Origin: Azorinus chamasolen
Lineage: Eukaryota; Mollusca; Bivalvia; Cardiida; Solecurtidae
Assembly (NCBI GenBank): GCA_963576725.1
Contig: OY755247.1
Coordinates: 13,706,534-13,770,533, forward strand
DNA length: 64,000 nucleotides
Direction of reading: 5' to 3'
The notes under the pieces were generated by a model. The model saw only the letters and a program-made list of their open reading frames with translations. It made no database searches and had not been told where the DNA came from. This document shows positions 9,094 through 19,454 of the stretch, piece by piece. A program made the translations under genes and the position numbers. Each line of letters opens with the position of its first letter. The first letter of the stretch is position 1.

Positions 9094-9200
9094 GCAAACA
9101 GAGCAGACCCTGATCAGACGGCTCCTCTAGGAGCCGTCTGATCTGGGTCTACTCTGTTTGCAAATGCGTGAAAACAGGTTTAGATGAGGGAAAGGGTTAA
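9094..9200. mobile_element. PB-A2 3' half
   Basis: Perfect-looking core with centre CTCCTCTAGGAG, followed by AAATGCGTGAAAACAGG and tip GATGAGGGAAAGGGTTAA. The left flank is missing. Confidence 0.75.
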
Positions 9201-9209
9201 CCATTTATG

Positions 9210-9744
9210 TACAGTTGAACTTTGCTATCTCGAACTTCAAGGGACCATACAAATTGGTTTGAGGTAACAGAGGTTCAAGTCATCTGATATATAATCTGAC
9301 CAATATCTCTAGTTTACAGCTGCATGCTGAAAGCTCCTGTAACCTGCATTAACCCTTGGCTTGCTAATCACGTCAATATACCTACCTGTAAATAGTGAAG
9401 ACCCAGATGAGACAGCTCCTGCAGGAGCTGTCTCATCAGGGTCTGCACTATTTACAAGTTGATTGTGCAACCAGTGCACTCCACAGCAGTGATTGCACAG
9501 CGCAATACTTGTACACAGTGAAGATATATGTAATTATACAACAGGACATGGGTAAAGAAGGAGAAATGTATTTTAAAATTCAGCAAGCCAAGGGTTAATT
9601 AAACTTTCAAAATGCGTTTCTAGATATGTGTAGTGATACATTTTTGAGCAATTCTGTATTATAAATTTTGGAAGGACCGAACTTTTAGTTTGAGTTATCC
9701 CGAAGTTCAAGTTATTCGAGTTTGAGATATCGAAGTTCAACTTT
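9210..9744. mobile_element. F-family MITE, host of PB-E
   Basis: TIRs TACAGTTGAACTTTGCTATC and GATATCGAAGTTCAACTTTA. It is interrupted at TTAA by the PB-E at 9353-9594. The intact copy at 53149-53434 gives the empty site (GACCTGCATTAAGCTATC). Confidence 0.85.
9353..9594 (+). mobile_element. PB-E MITE nested in F
   Basis: CCCTTGGCTTGCTAATCACG to CAGCAAGCCAAGGG between two TTAA sites. Hairpin GAGACAGCTCCTGCAGGAGC. The right arm holds a 67-codon frame starting at GTG that recurs in other E copies and ends at the TAA of the TTAA target; I regard it as non-coding. Confidence 0.9.
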
Positions 9745-9973
9745 ATGTCATTATAATACAGAAAATACCTGTCTGCATGGTTTGTTGGATAAATATTTAT
9801 AGACGAAGGTGTTCAGTATAGAGAGGGTTACAAAAACAAAATTCGAGTGACAAACATTTTGAATTCTGGTGACTTGCCAAACAGCCTGTTGATAATAATT
9901 GTCATCAACTAGTTCATAGAAGTTATCCTAATTTAACATTAAACATGGAATAAAGGGTTAACAACCTAGCATA

Positions 9974-10168
9974 AATCTTTCCTCATATAAACGTGTTTTC
10001 ATGCATCTGCAAACAGAGTAGACCCTGATCAGACGGCTCCTATAGAATTTGATAGATCTGTTTCTTTACTTTCTAAAATGGCTACAATGTTTCACCTTCC
10101 ATGATAACTACTTTGAATATTCAGTAGGTATTGAAATTTGAAATTAACATAGAACAGGGTAAGGGTAA
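9974..10168. mobile_element. PB-A2 MITE lacking the right hairpin arm
   Basis: TCTTTCCTCATATAAACGTG, left arm to GGCTCCTATAG, then straight into AATTTGATAGATCTGTTTC and the A2 tail AACATAGAACAGGGTAAGGG. This is a precise-looking loss of one arm. Confidence 0.8.
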
Positions 10169-10197
10169 AAAAAATTACAAAAAGGGTAACCCCCTAA

Positions 10198-10428
10198 TTT
10201 CCCTATTCTATGTTTATTCCAAATTTCAATAGCTACTGAATATTCATGAACAAAATAGTAATAATGAAATATCGAAGATGAAACATTGTAGCCATTTTAG
10301 AAAGTAAAGAAACAGACTTTTCAAATTCCATTAGCAAACAGAGCAGACCCTGATCAGATGGCTCCAATAGGAGCCGTCTGATCTGGGTCTACTCTGCAAA
10401 TGCGTGAAAGTGCGTTTATATTTTCCAA
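10198..10428. mobile_element. PB-A2 MITE, opposite orientation
   Basis: TTTCCCTATTCTATGTTTAT through the core (centre GGCTCCAATAGGAGCC) to GTGAAAGTGCGTTTATATT. The outer right tip is lost. Confidence 0.8.
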
Positions 10429-10559
10429 ATTTCCAATAGCAAAAATCTTACGTAATTACTGGAACATAAACCACAAGCCAACCCTATTCGCAAAGGTGTG
10501 AAATAGGGAAAAGGCTGATCAGGATCCATGTTTTTTTAAATAACACTAAGGAAATGCCA

Positions 10560-10782
10560 TTAACCCTTTCTGTCATACAACACCTTTTCACGCTTTTGAA
10601 AACAGAGAAGACCCAAATAAGACAGCTCCAATAGGAGCTGTCTGATCAAGGTCTGCTCTGTTTGCTTATGAATATTTAATAAATCTTAAACACCCGTATA
10701 CACATGCCATTATAAAAATTCAGGTAATAAATATTCATCATGTGATGATTTCTTACATAAATATTTAACAGGGAAAGGGTAA
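10560..10782. mobile_element. PB-A3 MITE
   Basis: TTAACCCTTTCTGTCATACA to TTTAACAGGGAAAGGGTAAA. Intact hairpin with centre AGCTCCAATAGGAGCT. Confidence 0.85.
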
Positions 10783-10999
10783 ACTCTTTGCATGCTTAAT
10801 AATTTTTGTCACAAGAATTCAATAGCATGCTTTTAGTGGATGTCCACAATTCAATACAATTAAATCTATTAGAAAATTATACAGTAATTCTGTCCAATAT
10901 ACAATTTCTTTTTTGCATAAACTATCACCCATTGACTGAATACAAAATGCTTTGAGTGCCTTCTTTCTGTTAATATATGTTGTGCATGAGAATAAAGTC

Positions 11000-12135
11000 T
11001 TCAGCCATCAAGTCAGAGGCAGACCTGGATGTCAAGACAGACCTGGATGTCAAGAAAGACCTGGATGTCAAGTCAGAGGCAAACCTGGATGTCAAATCAG
11101 AGGTAGACTTGGATGGCAAGACAGAGAAAGACCTGGACATCAAGTATGAGGTATACCTGGATATCATGACAAATGGTAGACCTGGATATCAAGACAGGCA
11201 ATATACCTGGATGTCAAGACAGAAGCAGACCTGGATGTCAAGACAGAGGCAGACCTGGATGTCAAGTCAGAGACATATCTGGATGAGAAGACAGATGTTA
11301 TATCTGGATGTTGAGTCTGACAAACCTGGATGTCAAGACAGATGGTAGACCTGGATGTCAAGACAAATGGTAGACTTTGATATCAAGTCGGACAAACCTG
11401 GATGTTAAAACAGATGGTAGACCTGGATGTCAAGTCAGAGAGTACACCTGGATGTCAAGTCAGAGGCAGACCTGGCTATCAAGTCAGAGGAATACCTGGC
11501 TATCAAGGTAGAGACATACCTGAATGTGAATACAGAGATAAACCTGGATTACAAGAAAGAGGCAGACCTGTGTATCAAGGTAGAGACATACCTGGATGTG
11601 AAGACAGAGATAAACCTGGATTACAAGAAAGAGGCAGACCTGTGTATCAAGGTAGAGACATACCTGGATGTGAAGACAGAGATAAACCTGGATTACAAGA
11701 AAGAGGCAGACCTGTGTATCAAGGTAGAGACATACCTGGATGTGAAGACAGAGATAAACCTGGATTACAAGAAAGAGGCAGACCTGTGTATCAAGGTAGA
11801 GACATACCTGGATGTGAAGACAGAGATAAACCTGGATTACAAGAAAGAGGCAGACCTGTGTATCAAGGTAGAGACATACCTGGATGTGAAGACAGAGATA
11901 AACCTGGATTACAAGAAAGAGGCAGACATGTGTATCAAGGTAGAGACATACCTGGATGTGAAGACAGAGATAAACCTGGATTACAAGAAAGAGGCAGACC
12001 TGTGTATCAAGGTAGAGACATACCTGGATGTCAAGACAAGAGATAAACCTGGATTACAAGAAAGAGGCAGACCTGTGTATCAAGGTAGACATACCTGGAT
12101 GTCAAGACAGTTAGACCTGGATGTCAAATTATAGA
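11000..12135. repeat. 24 bp minisatellite, block 1
   Basis: About 47 units related to GACCTGGATGTCAAGACAGAG(GCA). Because the period is 24 bp, each plus-strand frame stays open for long runs and reads as 8-residue repeats (such as LDVKTEAD or RPGCQDRG), and the minus strand also stays open in places. Frames shift at unit-length changes near 11180 and 12035. Two overlapping frames are equally open from about 11427 to 12046, which argues against selection on either. Confidence 0.9.
11521..12090. repeat. 72 bp higher-order repeat, eight copies
   Basis: Within block 1, three diverged 24-mers form a 72 bp unit: CCTGGATGTGAAGACAG..., CCTGGATTACAAGAAAG..., CCTGTGTATCAAGGTAG.... CCTGTGTATCAAGG recurs every 72 bp from 11569, once as CATGTGTATC. 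The copies are almost identical, so the amplification is recent. Confidence 0.9.
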
Positions 12136-12479
12136 CACTATTCTGTCTATAAAGAGGCAAATATGGTTACTGGTGAAGTAAGGGTAACATTTGGAACTAG
12201 AAGTACACCAGGTGCAAATTCATGTCAGTCCTGACTGTCATAAAAATAGAATAAATGTTAGGCAGGAAATCATGACAGTGCACAGCATTACCAAACTCAT
12301 AAATGAAATGTGCAGTCTCACATGGTTCCTAACATCATTTAGGACACTGCAACATGAAGTTACATGTAGACCTAGCTGGCATGTTAGAGGTCCACCTAAC
12401 TCTCAAGTTAAGAGACAAGTAAAAGGTAGAGTCAACCATCAAATAAGAGGTAGATTTGAATATCATGTTTGAGGTAGAT

Positions 12480-13290
12480 CTAACTGTCAAGTTACAGGCA
12501 GATCTGAATATGAAGTTAAGAGGTAGACCTGGCTGTCAAGTTAGGATATACCTAGATATCAAGTTAAGAGTGAGACCTGTCAAGTTATAGGTGCACATGG
12601 CTGTCTAGCCAGAGATAGACAAAGCTGTCAAGATAGAGGCAGACATGACTGTCAAGTTACAAATAGAAATGGATGTCAAGATTGAGACAAACATGACTGT
12701 CAAGTAGAGGCAGACATGACTGTCAAGTAGAGGCAGACACGACTGTCAAGTTACAGGCAGACATGGCTGTCAAGTTGCAAAGAGACAGACATGACTGTGA
12801 AATATGGGCAGACATGACTGTCAATATAAAGGCAGACATGACTGTCAAGATAGAGGCAGACCTTACTGTCAAGTTAGAGGCAGACATGACTGTCAAGTTA
12901 GAGACAGCCATGGTTGTCAAATTAGAAGCAGGCATGCCTGTCAAGTATGAAGTAAACCTGGCTGTGAAGTTAGAGACAAATATGACTGTGAAGTTAGAGG
13001 CAGGCATGACTGTCAATTTAGAGGCAGACATGGCTCTCAAATTGGAGACAAACATGGCTGTCAAGTTAGAGACAGGCATGGCTGTCAGTTACAAGCTATA
13101 GGCAGACCATGCTGTCAAGTTAGATAAAGACATGGCTGCTAAGTTAGCGACAGACATGGCGGTCAAGTTAGAGACAGACATGCCGGTCATGTTAGAGACA
13201 GACATGCCGGTCAAGTTAGAGACAGACATGGCGATCAAGTTAGAGACAGACATGGCGGTCAAATTAGAAACAGACATGGCTGTCAAATAA
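12480..13290. repeat. 24 bp minisatellite, block 2
   Basis: Units related to GACATGACTGTCAAGTTAGAGG, clearly kin to block 1 but more diverged. The stretch 12136-12480 between the blocks is a decayed continuation. A sub-block of ACATGCCGGTCAAG and ACATGGCGATCAAG forms lies at 13150-13270. Confidence 0.85.
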
Positions 13291-13439
13291 AAGGGTGACT
13301 AGTTGCCAAATTAAAGGCAGTCTCAGTCTACTCTGTGTAAAGCCTTATTAATTCAGAAGTGATAATCAAGAAACTATCTCTTTTGGTGTGTTTCAGGTAT
13401 ATTCATTACTTTAACCTTCAGCACCGTTCTGGACATTTT

Positions 13440-13530
13440 GTGTTAACTTTTGCATACAGTTTGGATCCAGACGAGACCCCGAGTAATTCAGCATCTCATC
13501 ATGATCCCAACTGCCTGTCACTCTGACACT
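13440..13530. mobile_element. J-family hairpin, decayed
   Basis: GCATACAGTTTGGATCCAGA with complement CATGATCCCAACTGCCTG. The loop is GAGTAATTCAGC. Confidence 0.65.
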
Positions 13531-13634
13531 GTTTTATGAAAACAAATGAAAGAAAATTACACATCAAATGACAGCAAATGACAATAGTATGCAGACAATA
13601 ATTGTTTAGGGTACAAGGGCTTAAAGCAAATATA

Positions 13635-13893
13635 TTAACCCTTACAATGCTCAATTTTCAAAAGGACTATTCCAAAATTCAAACAGGTCAAGCTTATGGT
13701 GAAACTAAGGAGCCCTCATCTGGGTCTACACTGTTTGCAAAGGACTATTCCAAATTTCAAACAGGTCAAGCTTATGGTGAATATTTAGGGACTTTTCTAA
13801 AGAAAAGTGTAACATGACAAACAGTGCAGACCCTGATGAGAGGGTTGTTTGCAAAGGACATTAGTGACTCGTTTCCTGCACTGAAAGGGTTAA
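13635..13893. mobile_element. PB-K MITE with an internal direct duplication
   Basis: TTAACCCTTACAATGCTC to GCACTGAAAGGGTTAA. The segment GGACTATTCCAAA to GGTCAAGCTTATGGTGAA occurs twice, separated by a stray right arm (AGCCCTCATCTGGGTCTAC). The hairpin is truncated at 13845. Confidence 0.8.
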
Positions 13894-14097
13894 ACTCCTT
13901 TAGACAATACACACAGTGCAAAATCATCATCATCCACAATTTTCCTTCAGTTTTGTTTCAGATTGAAAAACAGTTTTGATCCTGATGAGAGGACATGTAA
14001 CTTGGAAACCAAACTCAACTTTATAGTTTGCACATGCCATCCAGAATTCCTCTTTTGAACACAGGTACCATATTCTTCCTAATAAATGCAGCCACAT

Positions 14098-14332
14098 CTA
14101 ATAAATGCCCCCAAATTTTTTATTTCATTTTGTTTTTGTTTTGTTTTTGGGGTGGGGTGTGATTAACAATCAATAAAACAACTAAAAGCCTAAATAATAA
14201 CCATCTAATGAAGAAAAATAAGTTTTTTAAAATACAGGTGGTATATTAATTCAGACTGAATACAGTGCAGAAAGTTCACCATGGAGCTTTCTGCATTGCT
14301 TTCATTCTGCATTAAGCAACCACCCGTGTACA
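14098..14332. mobile_element. Low-complexity tract and pogo-C core
   Basis: 14120-14160 is a T/G-rich simple tract. 14237-14332 holds a pogo-C hairpin trace (CAGTGCAGAAAGTTC and CTTTCTGCATTGCTTTC, then TGCATTAAGCAACCACC) without TIRs. Confidence 0.6.
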
Positions 14333-14723
14333 AAATGCGAGTTAAAGTTCCTTATAAAAATAAAACAAGTTTGAGGGGTATAGATATTATGCCCCTAGGA
14401 GCATTTATTAGATATAATATGGTACAATAGTCTTGCAAAATGCCTTCAAATGCTTTCTACCAGCACATCAGTTTTTTTCATACAGCCTTCACCTATATTA
14501 CCATCCATTGTAAATCCTGTGTTTGAAATCATAGATCCTTTCCATTCAATTAGTGTCCCATTTGTTCCATCTCAGATTCCACTGTTCCATTTTGTTCACT
14601 GCTGGATTCATACAAATGAGCATTTCATCTTGATGCAAAAACAGCAAGCAACAGAAATCTCGTACCACAATAGGAAGTAATCACTTGAATCTTTAAACAG
14701 TGCAGCCTCCCTGTAGCTGACAC

Positions 14724-15118
14724 TACAGTACGAACCTGTCTTAACCCAATCCCTCATAGGTTATTTTTAGATTCATCCTCTTTGAATGAATCTACCGAAA
14801 AGGAGCATTTAAGAGAGAAAGGGACAGTTTTAAAATTGTGTAGTTTTAAAACCATTTTGATAAATAGAGCATAAAATTTTGCTCTTTCAAAATGGTTTCA
14901 CAGAGGTGTTAGTATGAGGGAGTGGTTAAGTGGTCATTTATTTATTGAGTTAAAAAGCAGGTGGTTGCTTAACGCAGGATAAAAGTGATACAGAAAGCTC
15001 CTATAGGAGCTTTCTGTATCACGTGCACTTTTTGTCCTGCATAAAGCTACCACCTGTTTTAGAAATCCAGATTTAAATGTCTTTTTAATGGCTGCTTATA
15101 ATGGAAGGTTCTAATGTA
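14724..15118. mobile_element. pogo-C (C2 subtype) MITE, host of PB-B
   Basis: TACAGTACGAACCTGTC at the left, GGAAGGTTCTAATGTA at the right, intact hairpin GAAAGCTCCTATAGGAGC. The left part is interrupted at the TTAA of CCTGTCTTAAGTGGTC by the PB-B at 14745-14925. Confidence 0.85.
14745..14925. mobile_element. PB-B1 MITE nested in pogo-C
   Basis: CCCAATCCCTCATAGG to TATGAGGGAGTGG, with TTAA at 14741-14744 and 14926-14929. The hairpin is shortened (AGAGCATAAAATTTTGCTC), and the right segment has a deletion. Confidence 0.85.
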
Positions 15119-15119
15119 A

Positions 15120-15214
15120 ATGGTGGCTGCTTAATGCAGAGTGGCAGTAATGCAAAATGCTCCTGTGAGAACTTACTGCAATATATGTTATCCTGCATTC
15201 AGCTACCACCTGCT
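15120..15214. mobile_element. pogo-C core fragment
   Basis: GGTGGCTGCTTAATGCAGAG to CTGCATTCAGCTACCACC. The hairpin arms have diverged (GCTCCTGTGAGAAC). No TIRs. Confidence 0.65.
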
Positions 15215-15426
15215 TTAACCCTTTCCATCATAACAATGTCTTTGTAAACAGAGTAGACCCAGATCAAACAGCTCCATAAGGAGCTGTCTGATCAGGGTCT
15301 GCTCTGTTTGCTTATGGAATTGATTTACCTGCTCCTTCGTCTCATTCTTCTAAACTAAAGATTCCTTGAAAGATTATAAAGTTGATGAATATTCATGAAG
15401 TGACCAATTCATTAGGGAAAGGGTTA
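15215..15426. mobile_element. PB-A MITE
   Basis: TTAACCCTTTCCATCATAAC to TTAGGGAAAGGGTTA. Hairpin centre CTCCATAAGGAG. The segment after the core differs from A1 to A3 until TGAATATTCATGAAGTG. Confidence 0.8.
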
Positions 15427-15437
15427 CAGACCCAACA

Positions 15438-15638
15438 TTAGCCCTTTGAATGTGGGACACGTATCCACTATTATTTGCAAACTGTGCAGACTCCTAGAGG
15501 AGCCCTCTGATTCGGGCCTGCACTGTTTGTCATTCAAAATCCTCTAGTAAGTTTAAACCTTTCTTCATAACTGAGTGGACTCTGTTATTAACCACTGGGG
15601 GACTATTCCACTCTGGACATTAAGTGTTGAAGGGTTAG
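15438..15638. mobile_element. PB-L MITE
   Basis: TTAGCCCTTTGAATGTGG to TTAAGTGTTGAAGGGTTAG. The left hairpin arm is shortened (GCAGACTCCTAGAGGAGCC). Confidence 0.75.
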
Positions 15639-15696
15639 ACTTCCTCTATTGACTACTATAAAGTTATAGCTCACTCCGAGCTCATGTAAATACAAC

Positions 15697-15832
15697 TACA
15701 GCAGACCCTGTTTGAAGCGGTCATTCATTTATTGAACAGAAGTGTGCTATAAAGGAGCTTTCTGCATTACTTTTGACCTGCATTAAGCTACCACATGCCT
15801 TACAGACCAGTAATTAGACCTCTTTTTGATGG
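15697..15832. mobile_element. pogo-C (C2) partial copy
   Basis: TACAGCAGACCCTGTTTGAA, GGTCATTCATTTATTG, a single right hairpin arm (AGGAGCTTTCTGCATTAC), ending CCTCTTTTTGATGG without the TIR. Confidence 0.7.
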
Positions 15833-15835
15833 GTA

Positions 15836-16027
15836 GTTTATTTTTACATAATGACACATGGATACAGGAAGTTTTGGCCATGGCAGAAACTGTAGAAATC
15901 ACCTCTATAGTATTTCATAAGCAAACAGAGCACACTCTGATCAGATGGTTCCAGGAGTCATCTGATCTTGGTCTGCTCTGTTTGCAAAGGCATAGAACGG
16001 TGTATTTAATTATGGAGTGAAGGGTTA
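15836..16027. mobile_element. PB-A1 MITE, 3' two thirds
   Basis: ATAATGACACATGGATACAG, AGAAACTGTAGAAATC, core with deleted centre (GGTTCCAGGAGTCATC), tip TTATGGAGTGAAGGGTTAG. Confidence 0.75.
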
Positions 16028-16272
16028 GTTCTTTACCTGTTCAATATTCATATAAAATATTAGAACATCATGAATTTTTACTAGCAGAATTTTTTAAATG
16101 TAAATTTTGCAAGAGAAAGCTTTGCGTTGACAATTATATAACTGTAGAGCCAGATTTTCATTATATCATAAGCAAACAGAGCAGACCCTGATCAGATGGC
16201 TCCTACAGGAGCCATCTGATCTAGGTCTCCTCTGTTTGCAAAAGCATGAAAATGTGTTTATATGAAGGAAAG
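16028..16272. mobile_element. PB-A3 MITE
   Basis: TTCTTTACCTGTTCAATATT to TATGAAGGAAAGACAAC. Intact hairpin with centre GGCTCCTACAGGAGCC. Confidence 0.75.
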
Positions 16273-16522
16273 ACAACACCCATTCCCTCATAATTATGCT
16301 ATTTTTAACCCAAACTCTTTGAATATATCTACCGAAAAGGAGCATTTACTAGAGAAAAGGAAAATGTTAGAATTCTGTAGTATTGAAACCACTGTGATAA
16401 ATACACACAATGAGAGCATTTGCTCCTATGAAGCAAAATTAATGCTCTATTTATCACAATGGTTTCAAAAATTGATTTTTACAGAGGCATGGAATGGAGT
16501 ATTTATGGGGGAAAGGGTTAAG
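16273..16522. mobile_element. PB-B MITE
   Basis: ACCCATTCCCTCATAATTAT to ATGGGGGAAAGGGTTAAG. The left arm has a small insertion (CACACAATG). The left tip is B1-like and the right tip B2-like. Confidence 0.8.
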
Positions 16523-16631
16523 CCATGCAAATTATGCGGAAGTTGTGTAAATATCTGAAATATCATGCACTCTTTCTTTGTAGTGCATGACTTTTTGTAA
16601 TAAAACAAAGAAATGAGACTCTTTGTTTGTT

Positions 16632-16770
16632 AAGCCTCTACTCCATGAATATTCATATTAGAAATAATGCATAGTAATTAGCTGTATTCTTATAATAACA
16701 TAATTATGAACACAGGAATATTTAACCAAGGCAGAAAGTGTAGAGTCAGACACTTATTATTTCATTAATT
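16632..16770. mobile_element. PB-A1 half element
   Basis: TTAAGCCTCTACTCCATGAA through TAGAGTCAGACACTTATTAT. It stops before the hairpin core. Confidence 0.7.
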
Positions 16771-16784
16771 AATCATTTACATTA

Positions 16785-16902
16785 AAGCATTACTTTAGAC
16801 CTGCATTAAGCTGTGAACTAATCGGATAAGGAGAACTTTGGTTATCTCGAACTAATTTGTGTTGTCCCTTGAAGTTCGAGATGTCGAAGTTTAACTGTAT
16901 TT
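16785..16902. mobile_element. F-family right half
   Basis: GACCTGCATTAAGCTGTG, GGTTATCTCGAACTAA, ending GATGTCGAAGTTTAACTGTA. Confidence 0.75.
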
Positions 16903-16904
16903 AT

Positions 16905-17126
16905 TAAAAAGTTCAATACCTACTGGATATACATGGCCAAAATAGTTACAATGAAATATGGAAGGTGGAACATAGTAGCCATTTTAGAAAGAAAAGAAAC
17001 AGGTCTATCAAATTCCATTAGTAAACAGAGTAGACCCTGATCAGATGGTTCCTATAGGAGCCATCTGATCTGGGTCTACTCTTTTTGCAAATGTATGAAA
17101 AGGTATTTACATGAAGGAAAGGGTTA
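16905..17126. mobile_element. PB-A2 MITE, outer left tip lost
   Basis: AAAAGTTCAATACCTACTGG, AAGGTGGAACATAGTAGCC, hairpin with centre GGTTCCTATAGGAGCC, tip CATGAAGGAAAGGGTTAG. Confidence 0.85.
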
Positions 17127-17348
17127 GTTATTCATAGTAAGATTCTTATATTCCATATCTATTGTCAGTAAGATCCTAGTACATGTACGTGATTTTTGCT
17201 GTCTACTCATATTTTATCCGTATCTATATTACATTTTGTTTGTATGTTCTAGACCAGTAATATATCTAGAGCAGAAACTAAGTTACTTAGCATCTGCAAG
17301 CAGTGTAGACCAAGATCAGAGGGCTCTATTCAAACTCCTTGGGCAATT

Positions 17349-17534
17349 TTAACCCTTACAATGCAGGAAACAAGTCACTAATGTCCTATGCAAACCGTGT
17401 AAACCCTCTCATCAGGGTCTGCAATGTTGGTTATGTAACCATTTCTTCAGAAAAATCCCTAAATATTCACCATAAGCTTGGCCTGTTTGAATTTCGGAAA
17501 AGTCCATTTGACAATTCAGCGTTGTAAGGGTTAA
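17349..17534. mobile_element. PB-K MITE with shortened hairpin
   Basis: TTAACCCTTACAATGCAGG to CAGCGTTGTAAGGGTTAA. Most of the hairpin centre is gone (GTAAACCCTCTCATCAGGG). A PB-L trace (GCAAGCAGTGTAGACC) precedes it at 17290-17340. Confidence 0.8.
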
Positions 17535-17590
17535 GCCTTTCATACTGTGTGGTCTCCTAGTTAAATACTGAATATTCAGTGCTGAAAGAT

Positions 17591-17840
17591 TCAACCCTTC
17601 GCTTGCTACTCATGTCAATATACCTACCTGTAAATAGTGAAGACCCAGATGAGACAGCTCCTGCAGGAGCTTTCTCATCAGGGTCTGCACTATTTACAAG
17701 TTGATTGTGCAACAAGTGCACTCCACAGCAGTGATTGCACAGCCAAATACGTGTACACAGTGAAGATATATGTAATTATACAATGGGGCATGGGTAAAGA
17801 AGCAGAAATGTATTTTAAAATTCAGCAAGAGAAGGGTTAA
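17591..17840 (+). mobile_element. PB-E MITE, complete
   Basis: TCAACCCTTCGCTTGCTACT to CAGCAAGAGAAGGGTTAA. Intact hairpin AGCTCCTGCAGGAGCT. Closely similar to the copies at 9353, 25228 and 33253. Confidence 0.9.
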
Positions 17841-18102
17841 ATGCTCTTCAAAAATCAATTCAAAGCATAACATTATTTATTAGTTTGGATCCTTATGAGA
17901 TGTTGGGATAACATAAAAACTGTTTGCACATAGATAATTCTCAAAGAATTCTCTGCCAAGCCAGCAATAAGTTAACTCATCTTTCCAGACTTGGAGAGGA
18001 CCAGGCAATGTTTGTAATGGTTTGTTAAACTCAGATAGCTGACACTTTCAAGAGCTTTTTGTCAATTAACATTGATGCATCACCTTAAATAAGAACATTT
18101 GT

Positions 18103-18286
18103 AACCTTTAAATGTTTAATTTTCAAACTGGATTCATTCATCATTGTTTAACAAGTGTCCATTCAGTATAAAAGGGTACAACTTCAACAGAAGTTTGATT
18201 GACAAACAATGCAGACCCTGATCAAAGGGCCTTTCTGGGAGCACTCTGATCTGGGTCTACACAGTACTCACTTCCTAAAGGGTTAA
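18103..18286. mobile_element. PB-L MITE, decayed
   Basis: CCTTTAAATGTTTAATTTTC, TCCATTCAGTATAAAAGGG, core GACAAACAATGCAGACCC with an imperfect right arm, tip TCCTAAAGGGTTAA. Confidence 0.65.
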
Positions 18287-18363
18287 ATTCATTTTACATG
18301 CAAAAACTGTCAGCTGCTGTAATTCTCACAGTACACACTTTTTATGTTTTTTTCTTCACAGAA

Positions 18364-18550
18364 TTCCAGATAAGATGGCTAAATTAAAACATTTTCTAGA
18401 ATAAGTTTTTTATTTCTCCACCAAAACCAATATTGTGACCACTCTTTAGAATTGTCTCGAAGAGACGATTCTAAAGAATGGTCACAACATAGGACTTGGT
18501 GGAGAAAGGATGATTTTAGTATTTGAGTACACACCTTTACCTGTTGCCTG
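18364..18550. mobile_element. D-family MITE
   Basis: CCAGATAAGATGGC at the left, hairpin 18411-18508 with arms TTTCTCCACCAAAACC and complement around GTCTCGAAGAGAC, distal segment TTTTAGTATTTGAGTACAC. Confidence 0.85.
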
Positions 18551-18788
18551 GTTTCATAAAACAGTGTCAAGCAGATAAGTAGTGTGTGATGAGACATCCA
18601 GGTGATTCCATAAGGCTCCAGACAATATATAAGTATTGAAAAGAAATGACACAAAAACATACTCTGAGAATTGATGCATATAAAAGTTTTGCAGTGAAAT
18701 TCTAAGAAAATCGTATTTCTGTATCTGGTGTGGTTTATAATAGCTAGGCATGTTTTGATGCCTTTTCAAGCAGAGTAGACCAAGGTTG

Positions 18789-18995
18789 TACAGTAAAACC
18801 TCTCTTAACCGGCAGTTAAATTTAGTATGAATATCGGTCTTGGAGACAGGTGGCAGCTTAATGCAGGGTGAAAGTCATGCAGAAAGCTCCTAGAGGAGCT
18901 TTCTGCATGACTTTCACCCTGCATTAAGCAGCCACCTGCCTAAAAGTATCTAAATTATTATCTACTAGAATTCCGGTTAAGAGAGGTTATACTGT
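18789..18995. mobile_element. pogo-C MITE, complete
   Basis: TIRs TACAGTAAAACCTCTCTTAA and AAGAGAGGTTATACTGTA. Long hairpin with centre AAAGCTCCTAGAGGAGCTTT flanked by TTAATGCAGG and CCTGCATTAA. A-core traces lie on both sides (GCAGAGTAGACC to 18785; AGACCCAGATCAGAGGG at 19031), so it split an older PB-A copy. Confidence 0.9.
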
Positions 18996-19019
18996 ATTAC
19001 TGATTATGACAGTCGACCG

Positions 19020-19160
19020 TATATATATATAGACCCAGATCAGAGGGCTCCTACAGGGGTTGCTTATGGATGTGTCAACATATTGATATGATTCTACAGT
19101 TTTTGCCATGGCCAAACAATCATGTTCATAATTATGACATTACAAACTTTCAGTTGATTA
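19020..19160. mobile_element. PB-A right part, interrupted by pogo-C
   Basis: TAGACCCAGATCAGAGGGC, GGTTGCTTATGGATG, CTACAGTTTTTGCCATGG, ending AACTTTCAGTTGATTAA. It is probably the right half of the copy whose left end lies at 18740. Confidence 0.6.
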
Positions 19161-19161
19161 A

Positions 19162-19450
19162 TTAACCCTTTACTCAATAATTACACCTAAGCAAACACAG
19201 TAGACCCTGAGATCAGACGACACACCATTAGGAGCCGTCTTGTCAGGATCCGCTCTCTTTGCTTATGAAATAATATAGCTATGAATAATATAGATATGAA
19301 TAATATAAATATGAATAATATAGATATGATTCTACAGTTTCTGCCATGCCCAAATACTCCTGTGTTCATATGAAATTATAACAATCTAATTAATATTTAT
19401 GATGTCATTAGTTCTTACAATTCATGAATATTCATGGAGTACAGTGTTAA
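19162..19450. mobile_element. PB-A1 MITE with internal AT repeat
   Basis: TTAACCCTTTACTCAATAAT to TTCATGGAGTACAGTGTTAA. Behind the core, ATGAATAATATAGAT is repeated about four times (19275-19330). Confidence 0.85.
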
Positions 19451-19454
19451 TATT

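Noticed and set aside
9395..9598. 67-codon ORF repeated in several PB-E copies (also 17637, 25228, 33159)
   Set aside because: It begins at GTG in the hairpin, runs through the MITE arm and stops at the TAA of the TTAA target. It is shared because the copies are young and similar. Its composition is not protein-like and diverged copies (48103) lose it.
11402..12134. Two long overlapping repeat ORFs of 214 and 235 codons
   Set aside because: Both come from a 24 bp period that keeps frames open. They overlap in different frames with equal openness, have no non-repeat domain, and other blocks of the same array break the frames.
12723..13286. Minus-strand repeat ORFs (MSVSNLTA-type)
   Set aside because: Same cause as above: the antisense of a 24 bp minisatellite.
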